Assembly (NCBI GenBank): GCA_025363815.1
Contig: JANYLB010000054.1
Coordinates: 1-64,000 of the forward strand
Source of the DNA: Actinomycetes bacterium
Lineage (GTDB): Bacteria > Actinomycetota > Acidimicrobiia > IMCC26256 > JANYLB01
Direction of reading: 5' to 3'
Length of the DNA stretch: 64,000 nucleotides
Shown: positions 8,442 to 16,926 of the stretch, piece by piece
How the letters are laid out: each line of letters begins with the position of its first letter
Numbering within the stretch: position 1 is the first letter of the stretch
Program-made: the position numbers and the translations under genes
The notes under the pieces: generated by a model
What the model saw: only the letters and a program-made list of their open reading frames with translations
Database searches by the model: none
Told to the model about the DNA's origin: nothing

Positions 8442-8443
8442 CG

Positions 8444-9454
8444 ATGGACTTCGCCTTCTCTTCCGACCAGGACCTGCTCCGCGAGACCGCTCGCAACCTG
8501 CTCGCGCGTGAGTGCACGCCGTCGGTCCTGCGTGGCCATCGCGACGACCCGGCAGCGGCCGCACCGCTCTGGAACCACCTGCGCGACTTCTCGGCACTCG
8601 GAGCCGGCCCGACCGTTGATCTCTGCGTGTTCGCGGAGGAGACGGGCTACGTGGCCGCACCCGGCCCGTTCTTTGCGACGACGGCGCTCTTCCAGCCCGT
8701 TCTCGGCGCGATCGGCTCTGGCCTCGCCGATCGGGCGAGCACCGGGGAGATCACGGGAACGGTCGCGCTCGCGGGCGCCGACGGATTCTGGACGATCAAC
8801 AAAGACCGGGTGAAGACCTTCGTGCTCGACGCCGACACGGTCGACGTCGTGGCGTTGGTCGAGATGAGCGACGGCGGCGGAGCGTCGGTCACGCTCCTCG
8901 AGCACCCGTCGGCGCGTCGGGTGGAGACGATCGACTCCTCGCGTCCCGTGTTCGAGGTCGACGTAACTGCGGGCGAGCGCATACCCGTAGACGCCGACGT
9001 CGTCGACGCGCTGGTCGCGCGTGCAACCGTCGTGCTCGCGGCAGAGATGGTCGGGACGGCGCGCCGGCTGTTCGACATGTCGCTGCAATACGCGAAGGAC
9101 CGCCGGCAGTTCGGAGTGCCGATCGGCTCGTTCCAGGCGATCCAGCACAAGCTCGCCGACATGTCGCTCGACCTCGAACGAGCATGGAGCGCCGTCTACT
9201 ACGCGGCAATGGCCCTGGATGCCGATGAACCCACCGCATACCGCCAGCGCGCCGTCCATGTCGCGAAGGCGGCGGCCGGCGAAGCCGCGAAGCGCGCCGC
9301 GAAGGACGGCATTCAGATCCACGGCGGAATCGGTTATACGTGGGAGCACGACCTCCATCTCTTCATCCGCAGGGCCTATGCATCCGAGGCCCTTCTCGGC
9401 ACCACCGGCTGGCACCACGACCGACTGGGCGACCTGCTGTTCGCGAAGCGATAG
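8444..9454 (+). CDS. Acyl-CoA dehydrogenase, FadE-type (second of a pair)
   Basis: A 336-residue acyl-CoA dehydrogenase homologue, shorter than the usual ~380. The N-terminal domain is compact (MDFAFSSDQDLLRETARNLL). The C-terminal helical domain is clear: RRQFGVPIGSFQAIQHKLAD near 215 and GIQIHGGIGYTWEHDLHL near 290. ATG 8444 is 2 bp after the stop of the preceding acyl-CoA dehydrogenase, so tight co-translation is likely. It probably forms the partner subunit of a heteromeric enzyme that introduces an alpha-beta double bond into an acyl-CoA thioester. Confidence 0.9.
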   Translation: MDFAFSSDQDLLRETARNLLARECTPSVLRGHRDDPAAAAPLWNHLRDFSALGAGPTVDLCVFAEETGYVAAPGPFFATTALFQPVLGAIGSGLADRASTGEITGTVALAGADGFWTINKDRVKTFVLDADTVDVVALVEMSDGGGASVTLLEHPSARRVETIDSSRPVFEVDVTAGERIPVDADVVDALVARATVVLAAEMVGTARRLFDMSLQYAKDRRQFGVPIGSFQAIQHKLADMSLDLERAWSAVYYAAMALDADEPTAYRQRAVHVAKAAAGEAAKRAAKDGIQIHGGIGYTWEHDLHLFIRRAYASEALLGTTGWHHDRLGDLLFAKR

Positions 9455-9535
9455 GCGCGGTAGTCGGGATAGGCACCCCAACCGCCGCTCGGTTCGCAAC
9501 CGGCCCGGTTGTCCCGGATCCCGTAACCTCCGGAG

Positions 9536-10027
9536 ATGGCCACCGTCATCCCCCGCACGATCGACTGGATCTCGAACGCGCCGGTACGCGCCCACGGCAC
9601 GGCGACCTCGCGGGCGTCACCCGAAGCGGTCTTCGCGGTTCTGGCCGACCATGTCAGCTGGGTCGAGTGGTTCCCGAACGTGAAACGAGTCGACGTCCTC
9701 GGACCGGCCACTGGTGTGGGTGCGCGGCGCCGGGTGAAGGTCCCGTTCGTCACGGTCGAGGAGGAGTTCATCGTGTGGGAGCCGGGCGTGCGGTGGGCGT
9801 TCACCGCTACCGCAACCTCGCCGCCATGGACGCGGTCCCTGATCGAAGACTGCCGGTTGACCCCAACGCCCGACGGCGGAGTCGACATCGACTACGCGAT
9901 GTATCTCGACCCGGTCGGCCCGATCGGGTGGATGATGAAGCGGTCGCTCGGTCGCCTCAGCACCGCGATCTGCCAGGGCATGGAGAACCTCGCGGCCAGG
10001 GCCGAGAGCATCCCAGCGGCCGGCTGA
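9536..10027 (+). CDS. SRPBCC-family protein (polyketide cyclase/dehydrase-like)
   Basis: A 163-residue START/SRPBCC helix-grip protein: ASPEAVFAVLADHVSWVEWFPNV at 28-50 is the classic N-terminal signature, followed by alternating strands and a long C-terminal helix from about 130. Such proteins bind hydrophobic ligands; no catalytic assignment is possible. It lies 81 bp downstream of the acyl-CoA dehydrogenase pair on the same strand and may be read through from that operon, which would fit a role in handling the hydrophobic substrate. Confidence 0.8.
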   Translation: MATVIPRTIDWISNAPVRAHGTATSRASPEAVFAVLADHVSWVEWFPNVKRVDVLGPATGVGARRRVKVPFVTVEEEFIVWEPGVRWAFTATATSPPWTRSLIEDCRLTPTPDGGVDIDYAMYLDPVGPIGWMMKRSLGRLSTAICQGMENLAARAESIPAAG

Positions 10028-10145
10028 TCCGGCTCTTCAGCGCTCTGGCCGTATCCGCCACGCTCGATTTTTGGAACGAGGCCTGACCGAAGGGGCGGGC
10101 ACCAGGACGCCCAGGATGGGAAGACCCCCTGCCAAGCGGTAAGCT

Positions 10146-10161
10146 ATGACACGAACGTCAG
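10146..10161. promoter_or_regulatory. TetR-type operator (ATGACACGAACGTCAG)
   Basis: A TGAC-N6-GTCA palindrome immediately after a possible -10 (TAAGCTAT), 28 bases before the hydantoinase B start codon. Confidence 0.75.
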
Positions 10162-10189
10162 GTTTCACCGAGCAGCATTGGGGCGACAG

Positions 10190-12007
10190 ATGACCGATGT
10201 CGACATGGTCCAACTGGCGGGACATCGAGGTCGGCTCATCGACGTCCCCGACGTCGACATTGTCACCGCCGAGGTGATCCGCGGGGCAATGGAGACCATC
10301 TGCTTCGAGATGGCCGTCTACGTGAGCCGCACCGCCACCACGCCGATCCTCAATCAGAGCAACGAGCGCAATGCGACGATCCTCGACGCTAAGGGTCGCT
10401 TGGCGGCGCTGTCGGTCGGGATCCCCCAGTTCATGCTGACGAGCACGCTTCCGGTGCGCTTCGCCCTCGACTTCTTCGGAGAGGACGAATTCTGCGAAGG
10501 AGACGTCTTCGCAGCCAACGACCCCTACCACGGCGGTGGCCACCTCCCCGACTACAACGTCTTCGCGCCGGTGTTCGCCGAAGGTGAAGACGGCGTGCGC
10601 CGCATGGTGCTCATCGCGAGCATCCAGTGCCATCATGGTGACACCGGCGGAGGTGTTCCCGGCGGCTACAACGTCACCGCCGGCGACATCTGGGGCGAAG
10701 GTGTGCGCTGGCCTGCGGTGAAGGTCATCGATCGTGGCGTCGAGCGGCGCGACGTGCTGTACGCGCTGCAGACGAACAACCGCATTCCTAGCTACATCGG
10801 CGATCTCCGGGCGCAGATCGGCGCGGCACAGCTCGCGTGTGAACGCCTGGAACGACTCATCGACCGCTACGGCGCGTCGGTCGTCGAGGGATCGGTCGAC
10901 CACATGGTCGACTATGCGGCACGCCGATTCCGCGAAGAGGTCGGTGCCTGGCCCGACGGCGTCTACGAGGCCGACGCCTACGTCGACCACGACCCGCTCG
11001 GCAACCCCGACATCCACCTCCACGTAAAGATCACGGTCGACGGCGACAAGCTCACGATCGACTACACCGGTTCCGACACCCGCCAGGAGATCCAGGCCTG
11101 GTCGACGTTCGGCAACACCCGGGGCTACACCGTCGGCCAGATCGCTTCGATGATGGACCCCGAGATCCCCAAGAACGAAGGGTTCTTCGACCAGATCGAG
11201 CTCATCGTGCCGAAGGGATGCGTGTTGAACCCCCACCCCGACCGGCCCGTGAGCGCAGGGACCCACCACCCCGGCGCCGATGTCGGCGAGGTGATCGCGG
11301 TCGCGATGCAGCACGTGCTGCCCGACAAGGCCGTCCCGCAGACCTACAAGACCGGAATCCCGACGATCATCGTTGGCCAGGACCCCCGCACCGGAACGAC
11401 CTTCACCGACCACTCGGCCGAGGTGTACGCGGGATGGTGCAACGCGGGCAAGGGTATGGACGCATGGGGCGCGCAGAACGCGAGCTTCGGCAATCTCTGG
11501 AAGGCAACCGCGGAGATCAACGAGAGCCTCTACCCCCACATCCAATGGGGCCGCGACTACCGCACCGACTCAGGTGGTCCGGGTCAGTGGCGCGGCCTGT
11601 GTGGCAGTCATTACGAGAAGGAGGTACGGGCCGACGCGAAGGTGTACACGTATGTCGTCGGCATGAAGTATCCGATGCCGGGGATCTGCGGAGGAGAGCC
11701 GGGCGAGCCGAACCGGATGGTGATCCGCTACGGCTCCGACGACGAGTTCGTCGTGAAGCACACCGCCGACTGGGTGCCTATCTCGGCCGGCGAGCGGGTG
11801 ATGTACGACTACGGCGGTGGTGGCGGTTGGGGCAACCCTCTCGATCGGGATCCACAGGCCGTGCTCGATGACGTGCTCGACGAGTACGTCAGCCACGGTG
11901 CTGCCGAGCGCGATTACGGCGTCGTCCTCACCGGAACCCTCGAAGATCTGACGCTCACCGTCGACGAAGGCGCTACCGCCAAGCTGCGCGCCTCCCGCCG
12001 CCGATGA
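10190..12007 (+). CDS. Hydantoinase B/oxoprolinase-family protein
   Basis: A 605-residue HyuB-family protein. Conserved blocks are visible: NDPYHGGGHLPDYNVF near 107, CHHGDTGGGVPGGYN near 145, GTHHPGADVGEVI near 357 and the terminal YDYGGGGGWGNPLDRDP. HyuB pairs with HyuA in ATP-dependent N-methylhydantoinases, 5-oxoprolinases and in acetone/acetophenone carboxylases. The start is taken at ATG 10190, with a TTG four codons upstream as alternative. HyuA follows after a 70-bp gap containing a stable hairpin. Given its operator and the surrounding CoA-dependent genes, carboxylation of a ketone intermediate is a reasonable but unproven role. Confidence 0.88.
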   Translation: MTDVDMVQLAGHRGRLIDVPDVDIVTAEVIRGAMETICFEMAVYVSRTATTPILNQSNERNATILDAKGRLAALSVGIPQFMLTSTLPVRFALDFFGEDEFCEGDVFAANDPYHGGGHLPDYNVFAPVFAEGEDGVRRMVLIASIQCHHGDTGGGVPGGYNVTAGDIWGEGVRWPAVKVIDRGVERRDVLYALQTNNRIPSYIGDLRAQIGAAQLACERLERLIDRYGASVVEGSVDHMVDYAARRFREEVGAWPDGVYEADAYVDHDPLGNPDIHLHVKITVDGDKLTIDYTGSDTRQEIQAWSTFGNTRGYTVGQIASMMDPEIPKNEGFFDQIELIVPKGCVLNPHPDRPVSAGTHHPGADVGEVIAVAMQHVLPDKAVPQTYKTGIPTIIVGQDPRTGTTFTDHSAEVYAGWCNAGKGMDAWGAQNASFGNLWKATAEINESLYPHIQWGRDYRTDSGGPGQWRGLCGSHYEKEVRADAKVYTYVVGMKYPMPGICGGEPGEPNRMVIRYGSDDEFVVKHTADWVPISAGERVMYDYGGGGGWGNPLDRDPQAVLDDVLDEYVSHGAAERDYGVVLTGTLEDLTLTVDEGATAKLRASRRR

Positions 12008-12010
12008 ACC

Positions 12011-12057
12011 CTTTGGCGTCAGAAAACCCAACATATGCAGGTTTATTGACGCCAAAG
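12011..12057. repeat. Hairpin element copy 1 (11-bp stem, 25-nt loop)
   Basis: CTTTGGCGTCA (12011-12021) is perfectly complementary to TGACGCCAAAG (12047-12057). The 25-nt loop holds a second short stem (AAACC/GGTTT). A longer-stemmed copy with the same core and loop length is at 47386-47454. Here it lies between hydantoinase B and A and could attenuate or stabilise the operon mRNA. There is no T tract, so it is not a standard terminator. Confidence 0.8.
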
Positions 12058-12077
12058 CGCGGCGGGGGGAAGGGTTG

Positions 12078-14141
12078 ATGGGATATCGAGTCGGGGTCGA
12101 CGTCGGGGGCACCTTCACCGATGTCATCTGCGTGACCCCCGAGGGCGAGGTGGTCCTCGACAAGACGCCGACCACGCTCGACGACCAGTCGACCGGCGTG
12201 ATGAATGGGCTCGCCCTCCTCGCGGAGCGTTTCGGTCGACCCCTCGCCGACCTCTGTGGTGACCTCGACATCCTCGTGCACGGCACCACCACCGCCGACA
12301 ACACGATGATCGAGATGAATGGAGCCGCGACAGGCCTGCTCGTCACCGAAGGCCACCGTGACGAGATCGAGATGCGGCGTGTCCACAAGGAAGAGATCTG
12401 GGACCCGACCTACCCGGCCCCGCTGCCCATCGCCCGCCGGCGGGCTCGTATTCCGATTCCGGAGCGCATGGACTTCGAGGGCAACGTCCTCCTCGCGCTC
12501 GACGAGGAAGCGGTTCGGCGTGGCGTGCGCCGGCTCCGTCAACTCGAGGTTCGCTCGATCGCGGTGATGTTTCTCTTCTCCTTCGTGAACCCTGCACACG
12601 AGCGTCGAGCAGCCGAGATCATCCGCGAGGAGTATCCCGACGTCGAGCACATCTCCTTGTCCCACGAGGTGATGGCCCGCGGTCCGGAGTTCGAACGCAC
12701 GTCGACAACGCTGGTGAACGCCTATGTCGCGCCGCGCATCGCCGCGTACGTCGGCCAGTTGCAGGAAAAGCTGCGCTCCGCGGGCTACGGCGGCCCATTG
12801 CTCATCATGCAGTCCACCGGCGGCGTGATGCCGCCCGAATATGTCTCCCGCCGCGCCGTGTCGCTCCTCGCTTCGGGGCCGACGGGTGGCGTGATGGGCG
12901 CGGCGCTGGCTGCGAGCCGGGCCGGAGTCGGCGACTTCGTGGCCGTCGACATGGGCGGTACGAGCTTCGACCTGTGCCTCGTGCGCGACGGACGCCCCGA
13001 GATCAAGACCGACTGGAACTGGCGCTACCGCTACTACATCGGACTCCCGATGGTCGACGTCCAGAGCGTCGGTGCCGGCGGGGGCTCTATCGCACGGGTG
13101 CGCCAGGGTGCGCTGCTCGTCGGACCGGAATCCGCGGGTTCGAATCCAGGTCCCGTGTGTTACGGCCGAGGCGGAACCCGCCCAACTGTTACCGACGCCG
13201 ATGCCGTTCTCGGATACCTTCCGGCCGACGGATTCGCCGGCGGTCGGATGACGCTCGACGTCGACAGTGCACGCGCCGCAATCGAGCGCGATGTTGCCGG
13301 GCCCCTCGGGATCGACGTGGTCGAGGCCGCGTGGGGAGTGGAGCGGATCGTGAACGCGAACATGGCCGACGCGACGCGCCGCGTGCTCGCGTCGCACGGA
13401 GCCGACGCCCGGGATCTCGCACTCATCGCTTATGGCGGCAACGGCGCGGTTCACGCGTGGGCGATCGCCGCCGAGTTGGGGATCGACCGCATCCTCGTGC
13501 CCCGTGCCGCGCCCGCGTTTTCCGCGCTCGGCGTGCTCGTCGCCGATTACGTCGTCGACCTGCTCCGCGCCTATGTGGTGCCGCTCTCCCAGGTCGAGCT
13601 CGGTCGCCTGCGCGGCCTCCTCATCGATCTCCGCGACGAAGCCGCCAAGGAGCTCGAACCGACCGGCCTCACCCTCGACCAGATCGACATCGGTGTGTTC
13701 GCCCAGATGTGCTACCCGGGCCAGAACTTCGACATGAGCGTGCCCGCACCAGAGGGCGACGCGCTCGACGAGCCCGCGCTGCTCGATCTGGCAGAGCGGT
13801 TCCACGACCAGCATGAGCGCGAGCGCGGCTTCTGCTTCCGTAACCAGCAGCCGCTCCTGCGAGGCGCACGTCTCGTCGCCCGTGGCACCACACCCAAGCC
13901 CGACCACTTCGCCGAGCCCGGCACAGAACCCGATGCCGACGCGACCCGCACCGGCACGCGCTCCGCTTACTTCGGCTCCGAGTTCGTCGACACACCGGTC
14001 TTCGACGGCACCCGCCTCGCTGGCGGTGCCACCATTGCCGGACCCGCACAGATCGAGGAGCCGTTCACCGTCGTCGTGGTGCCCCCGGGCACAACCGCCC
14101 GCCTCGACGAGCTCGGCAACTACGAGCTCACCCTCGACTGA
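12078..14141 (+). CDS. Hydantoinase A/oxoprolinase-family protein
   Basis: A 687-residue HyuA-family ATPase subunit. The N-terminal acetate/sugar-kinase-like phosphate loop GVDVGGTFTDVICV (about 6-19) is followed by HGTTTADNTMIE near 72 and a second phosphate motif MGGTSFDLCLVRDG near 295. ATG 12078 has a strong GGGGGAAGGG site; a TTG one codon upstream is possible. With HyuB it should form an ATP-dependent hydrolase or carboxylase in the cytoplasm. The acetone-carboxylase-type third (gamma) subunit is not seen nearby, so a two-subunit enzyme is more likely. Confidence 0.88.
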   Translation: MGYRVGVDVGGTFTDVICVTPEGEVVLDKTPTTLDDQSTGVMNGLALLAERFGRPLADLCGDLDILVHGTTTADNTMIEMNGAATGLLVTEGHRDEIEMRRVHKEEIWDPTYPAPLPIARRRARIPIPERMDFEGNVLLALDEEAVRRGVRRLRQLEVRSIAVMFLFSFVNPAHERRAAEIIREEYPDVEHISLSHEVMARGPEFERTSTTLVNAYVAPRIAAYVGQLQEKLRSAGYGGPLLIMQSTGGVMPPEYVSRRAVSLLASGPTGGVMGAALAASRAGVGDFVAVDMGGTSFDLCLVRDGRPEIKTDWNWRYRYYIGLPMVDVQSVGAGGGSIARVRQGALLVGPESAGSNPGPVCYGRGGTRPTVTDADAVLGYLPADGFAGGRMTLDVDSARAAIERDVAGPLGIDVVEAAWGVERIVNANMADATRRVLASHGADARDLALIAYGGNGAVHAWAIAAELGIDRILVPRAAPAFSALGVLVADYVVDLLRAYVVPLSQVELGRLRGLLIDLRDEAAKELEPTGLTLDQIDIGVFAQMCYPGQNFDMSVPAPEGDALDEPALLDLAERFHDQHERERGFCFRNQQPLLRGARLVARGTTPKPDHFAEPGTEPDADATRTGTRSAYFGSEFVDTPVFDGTRLAGGATIAGPAQIEEPFTVVVVPPGTTARLDELGNYELTLD

Positions 14142-14153
14142 CCGCCCGCCTAC

Positions 14154-14169
14154 CTGACGCCGCTGTCAG
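14154..14169. promoter_or_regulatory. TetR-type operator (CTGACGCCGCTGTCAG)
   Basis: A TGAC-N6-GTCA palindrome following CCTAC, 18 bases before the ATG of the small dehydrogenase subunit. It lies 12 bases after the hydantoinase A stop, showing that the GMC pair has its own promoter. Confidence 0.75.
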
Positions 14170-14187
14170 CAATAGACTCCCGGCTTG

Positions 14188-14778
14188 ATGACACTTCAGC
14201 TGCGCTTCTTCACCGACGCCGAGTTCGAGATCGTCTCCGCCGCGGCCGAGCGACTGATACCGGCCACCGCCTCGGACACCGCCAACAACCACCCCGGCGC
14301 CCGGGCCGGTGGCGCAATCGACTACATCGATCGACTGCTCGGCGCGTTCGCCGTCGACCCGCCTCTCGTCTTTGCCGGTGGTCCGTTCTCCGGACGCGCC
14401 GGCGGCACCGCATCGTTTGCCGACTTCACGCCGCTCAGCCCGTTCGAGGAGCTCGCGTGGCGGACGCGCATCGAGGGCTCGAGCGGCCTCGTCGAACGCG
14501 AGTTCAACGGCCCGGTCATCGGATGGCAGGAGCGCTACCGCGAGGCTATTGCGATGCTCGGCGAGGACTTCACCACCCTCGACGGCGAGGAACAGGATCG
14601 CCGACTCGGCGCCCAACCGGAGTTTCGAGAGATGCTGTACACGCACTCGTGTGAAGGGCTCTACGGCGCACCCGAGTACGGCGGAAACCCCGACGGTTCG
14701 GTGTGGGGCGCGATCGACTTCCCCGGAGACGTGCAACCACGCGGCTACACCGACGACGAGGTATCGGGTCGTGCCTAG
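14188..14778 (+). CDS. Gluconate 2-dehydrogenase subunit 3-like small subunit
   Basis: A 196-residue protein of the gluconate-2-dehydrogenase subunit 3 family. The opening LRFFTDAEFEIVSAAAERLIPAT, the GGAIDYIDRLL helix and the late TRIEGSSGL and LYTHSCEGLYG segments fit the family. Characterised members are the chaperone-like small subunits of membrane FAD dehydrogenases and often carry a Tat signal; none is visible here, so the complex may be cytoplasmic. ATG 14188 is preferred over TTG 14185. The gene overlaps the GMC oxidoreductase by 8 bp, which supports a two-subunit enzyme. Confidence 0.82.
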   Translation: MTLQLRFFTDAEFEIVSAAAERLIPATASDTANNHPGARAGGAIDYIDRLLGAFAVDPPLVFAGGPFSGRAGGTASFADFTPLSPFEELAWRTRIEGSSGLVEREFNGPVIGWQERYREAIAMLGEDFTTLDGEEQDRRLGAQPEFREMLYTHSCEGLYGAPEYGGNPDGSVWGAIDFPGDVQPRGYTDDEVSGRA

Positions 14779-16486
14779 CCCGACCGGAACCACCGACTGC
14801 GACGTCGTCATCGTCGGCACCGGTCCCGCCGGCGCGACCGCGGCGGAGGTGCTGACCGCCGCGGGTTGGTCGGTGATCATGCTCGAGAAAGGCCGCAATC
14901 ACCTCCTGTCGCTCGAAGCACCGTTCGATCCACTGGGTCACGTGTCGAACGACGAGATCAAGTTCCTTCGCCGCCACTATCTCGGGCCCGATCCGTTCCT
15001 CGAACCCCGAACCTTTCGTCGCCGCGAGTCTGACGGCGACCGACTTTTCACCGGTGACGTGAACAATCTTCCGTCGACCGTTGGCGGTGGCGGATTTCAC
15101 GCCGACGGCAAGCTTCCCCGCTTCCGCGAGGTCGATTTTCACGCCCGCTCCGAGCTGGGGCCGATCGAGGGCGCTGATCTAGTCGACTGGCCCTTTGGAT
15201 ACGACGAGCTCGAGCCGTACTACGCAGCCGCGGAGCGAGGCGTCGGCGTTGCCGGCGACCACACCGAGAATCCCTTCGCGGCCTGGCGCGCGGATCCGTA
15301 TCCGATGCCCCCCGGACCCGACATGTTCTGCGCGTTGCTCACCAGCGACGCCGCGACCAAACTCGGTTACCACCCCTACCGCGCGCCGACCGGCGTGAAC
15401 AGCGTCGTGTTCGACGGTCGGCCCGCATGCAACAACTGCGGGTTCTGCGGCTCCTTCGGCTGCCCGATCGACGCCAAAGGTGACCCGGTGGCGCCGTTGC
15501 GCCACGCGCTCCGAACCGGACGCTGCGAGATCCGCACCGAGTCGATCGTGCACGACGTGGTGATGGACTCCACCGGGCGGCGAGCCCGGGGTGTGCGCTA
15601 TCTCGACGCCGATCTGGTAGAGCACGAGGTATCGGCCAAACACGTGATCCTCGCCGGCGGTGCCTTCGAAACGCCGCGGCTGCTCCTGCGCACCGGGCTC
15701 GGCAACCCCGACGTCGTCGGTCGCAATCTCATGTTCCACTTCCAAACCATCGTGCTCGGCGTCTTCCCGTACCGTCTTCACGGCCACCGCGGCCGCTCGG
15801 TGACCCACCTGATGGACGACCCGATCGTTCCCGATGACGCGGCGCTTGCCGCGGCCCGCGATGCCGGCCTCAGCTACTTCCGGGGTGGGATCGTCGAGCA
15901 CGGAGCAGCCGGGCACCCGGTGACGGAGGGGATACACCTCCCGCGGGGCGCGGCACATTCCCAGATGATGATCGAGTCGATGATGCGCGACCGGATGGCC
16001 GTCTTCACCATGCAGGGCGAAGATCTTCCGGTCGCGTCGAATCGGATCGACCTCGACCCGCACGTACGCGACGTCTACGGCCTCCCGGCCGGGCGGGTCA
16101 CGTACTCACCCCATCGCCACGAGCTCGCCTGCGCCGAGCACTGGGCACCGCGGCTCGAGTCGGTGATGCGTGAAGCCGGTGCCGACTTCACGTTCTGGAC
16201 CACGTCACCACCCATGGAGGGATCATTCGCCGATCGACCCGGTTTCGTCGCTCCGATCTCGCGCCACATCATCGGGAGCGCGCGCATGGGCACAGATCCG
16301 AGCACGAGCGTTTTCGACCCGTGGCAACGACTGCACGGCGTCGAAAACATCATCTGCACCGACTCGTCGGTGTTCCCCACATCGACCGGTTATGGGCCGA
16401 CACTCACGATCGTCGCCCTCGCGATACGCGCCGCGCGCGCGCTCGCCGGCCTCGACCCGCTGCGTTCCTCCGGCCCGGCGCTCTGA
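14771..16486 (+). CDS. GMC-family FAD-dependent oxidoreductase (large subunit)
   Basis: A 571-residue flavoprotein. The N-terminal dinucleotide motif VVIVGTGPAGATAAEVL (about 11-27) ends in LEKG. A Cys-rich segment CNNCGFCGSFGCPIDAKG lies near 220, and the C-terminal active-site/FAD block HIIGSARMGTDPST, with TDSSVFPTSTGYGPTLTIVA, closes the protein. It should oxidise an alcohol or similar group using FAD and pass electrons on through its small subunit rather than to O2. The start is GTG 14771, overlapping the preceding gene by 8 bp. With its own operator it is a candidate for an early oxidation step on the regulon's substrate. Confidence 0.87.
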   Translation: MPSPTGTTDCDVVIVGTGPAGATAAEVLTAAGWSVIMLEKGRNHLLSLEAPFDPLGHVSNDEIKFLRRHYLGPDPFLEPRTFRRRESDGDRLFTGDVNNLPSTVGGGGFHADGKLPRFREVDFHARSELGPIEGADLVDWPFGYDELEPYYAAAERGVGVAGDHTENPFAAWRADPYPMPPGPDMFCALLTSDAATKLGYHPYRAPTGVNSVVFDGRPACNNCGFCGSFGCPIDAKGDPVAPLRHALRTGRCEIRTESIVHDVVMDSTGRRARGVRYLDADLVEHEVSAKHVILAGGAFETPRLLLRTGLGNPDVVGRNLMFHFQTIVLGVFPYRLHGHRGRSVTHLMDDPIVPDDAALAAARDAGLSYFRGGIVEHGAAGHPVTEGIHLPRGAAHSQMMIESMMRDRMAVFTMQGEDLPVASNRIDLDPHVRDVYGLPAGRVTYSPHRHELACAEHWAPRLESVMREAGADFTFWTTSPPMEGSFADRPGFVAPISRHIIGSARMGTDPSTSVFDPWQRLHGVENIICTDSSVFPTSTGYGPTLTIVALAIRAARALAGLDPLRSSGPAL

Positions 16487-16495
16487 GCGGTCGAG

Positions 16496-16870
16496 CTACT
16501 TCGACGAGTCGTCGGGCTTCGTCGAGAACACGCCCTTCAGCTTGTCGCCGGCGTACTTGAGCTTGTCGCCGGCGCTGTCGCCCGCGTCGGCGAAGGTCTC
16601 GTTGAGCGCGTCACCCATCGAGTTCAGCGCGCCCTTGAGCCCATCGCGCACCTCGGGGTCCTTCACCGCGCCACTCACAGAAGTGACCGCCTGGTCGATC
16701 GCCCTACCGATCGTGTTCAAGGCCTCGACCACGGCCGCCTGGTCGACGTCGTCGGGCTCGGTCGACGACACCTCGCCCGCGGCCCGCTTGCCGTGCTCCT
16801 TGAGCTTGTCTCCGACCGCCGCGAAGTGCAGCCCGACCTTCATCCACGCTTGCTTGTGTTCATCGCTCAT
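16496..16870 (-). CDS. Small helical hypothetical protein
   Basis: About 124 residues starting at the ATG of MSDEHKQAWMKVG; an in-frame upstream start at 16912 would add 14 mostly Arg residues and is unlikely. The sequence is charged, Cys-free and predicted largely helical. It ends in two similar heptad-like pieces (SAGDKLKYAGDKLKGVF), suggesting amphipathic helices that could associate with membranes or DNA. I do not recognise a family. It is convergent with the GMC gene (9-bp gap) and 56 bp downstream of the desaturase on the same strand, so it may be co-transcribed with it. Confidence 0.6.
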   Translation of the reverse strand: MSDEHKQAWMKVGLHFAAVGDKLKEHGKRAAGEVSSTEPDDVDQAAVVEALNTIGRAIDQAVTSVSGAVKDPEVRDGLKGALNSMGDALNETFADAGDSAGDKLKYAGDKLKGVFSTKPDDSSK

Positions 16871-16926
16871 CTCAATCGCTCCACTCGATAGTCGTCGGCG
16901 TCGCCGGCCCACCGGAATGTGCGAGC

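Noticed and set aside
7403-8443. N-terminal extension of the second acyl-CoA dehydrogenase
   Set aside because: The upstream part of the frame overlaps the first acyl-CoA dehydrogenase and is Arg-rich; the real start is the ATG at 8444.
11973-13907. Long minus-strand open frames opposite the hydantoinase genes
   Set aside because: No family motifs; they mirror the codon bias of the real plus-strand genes.
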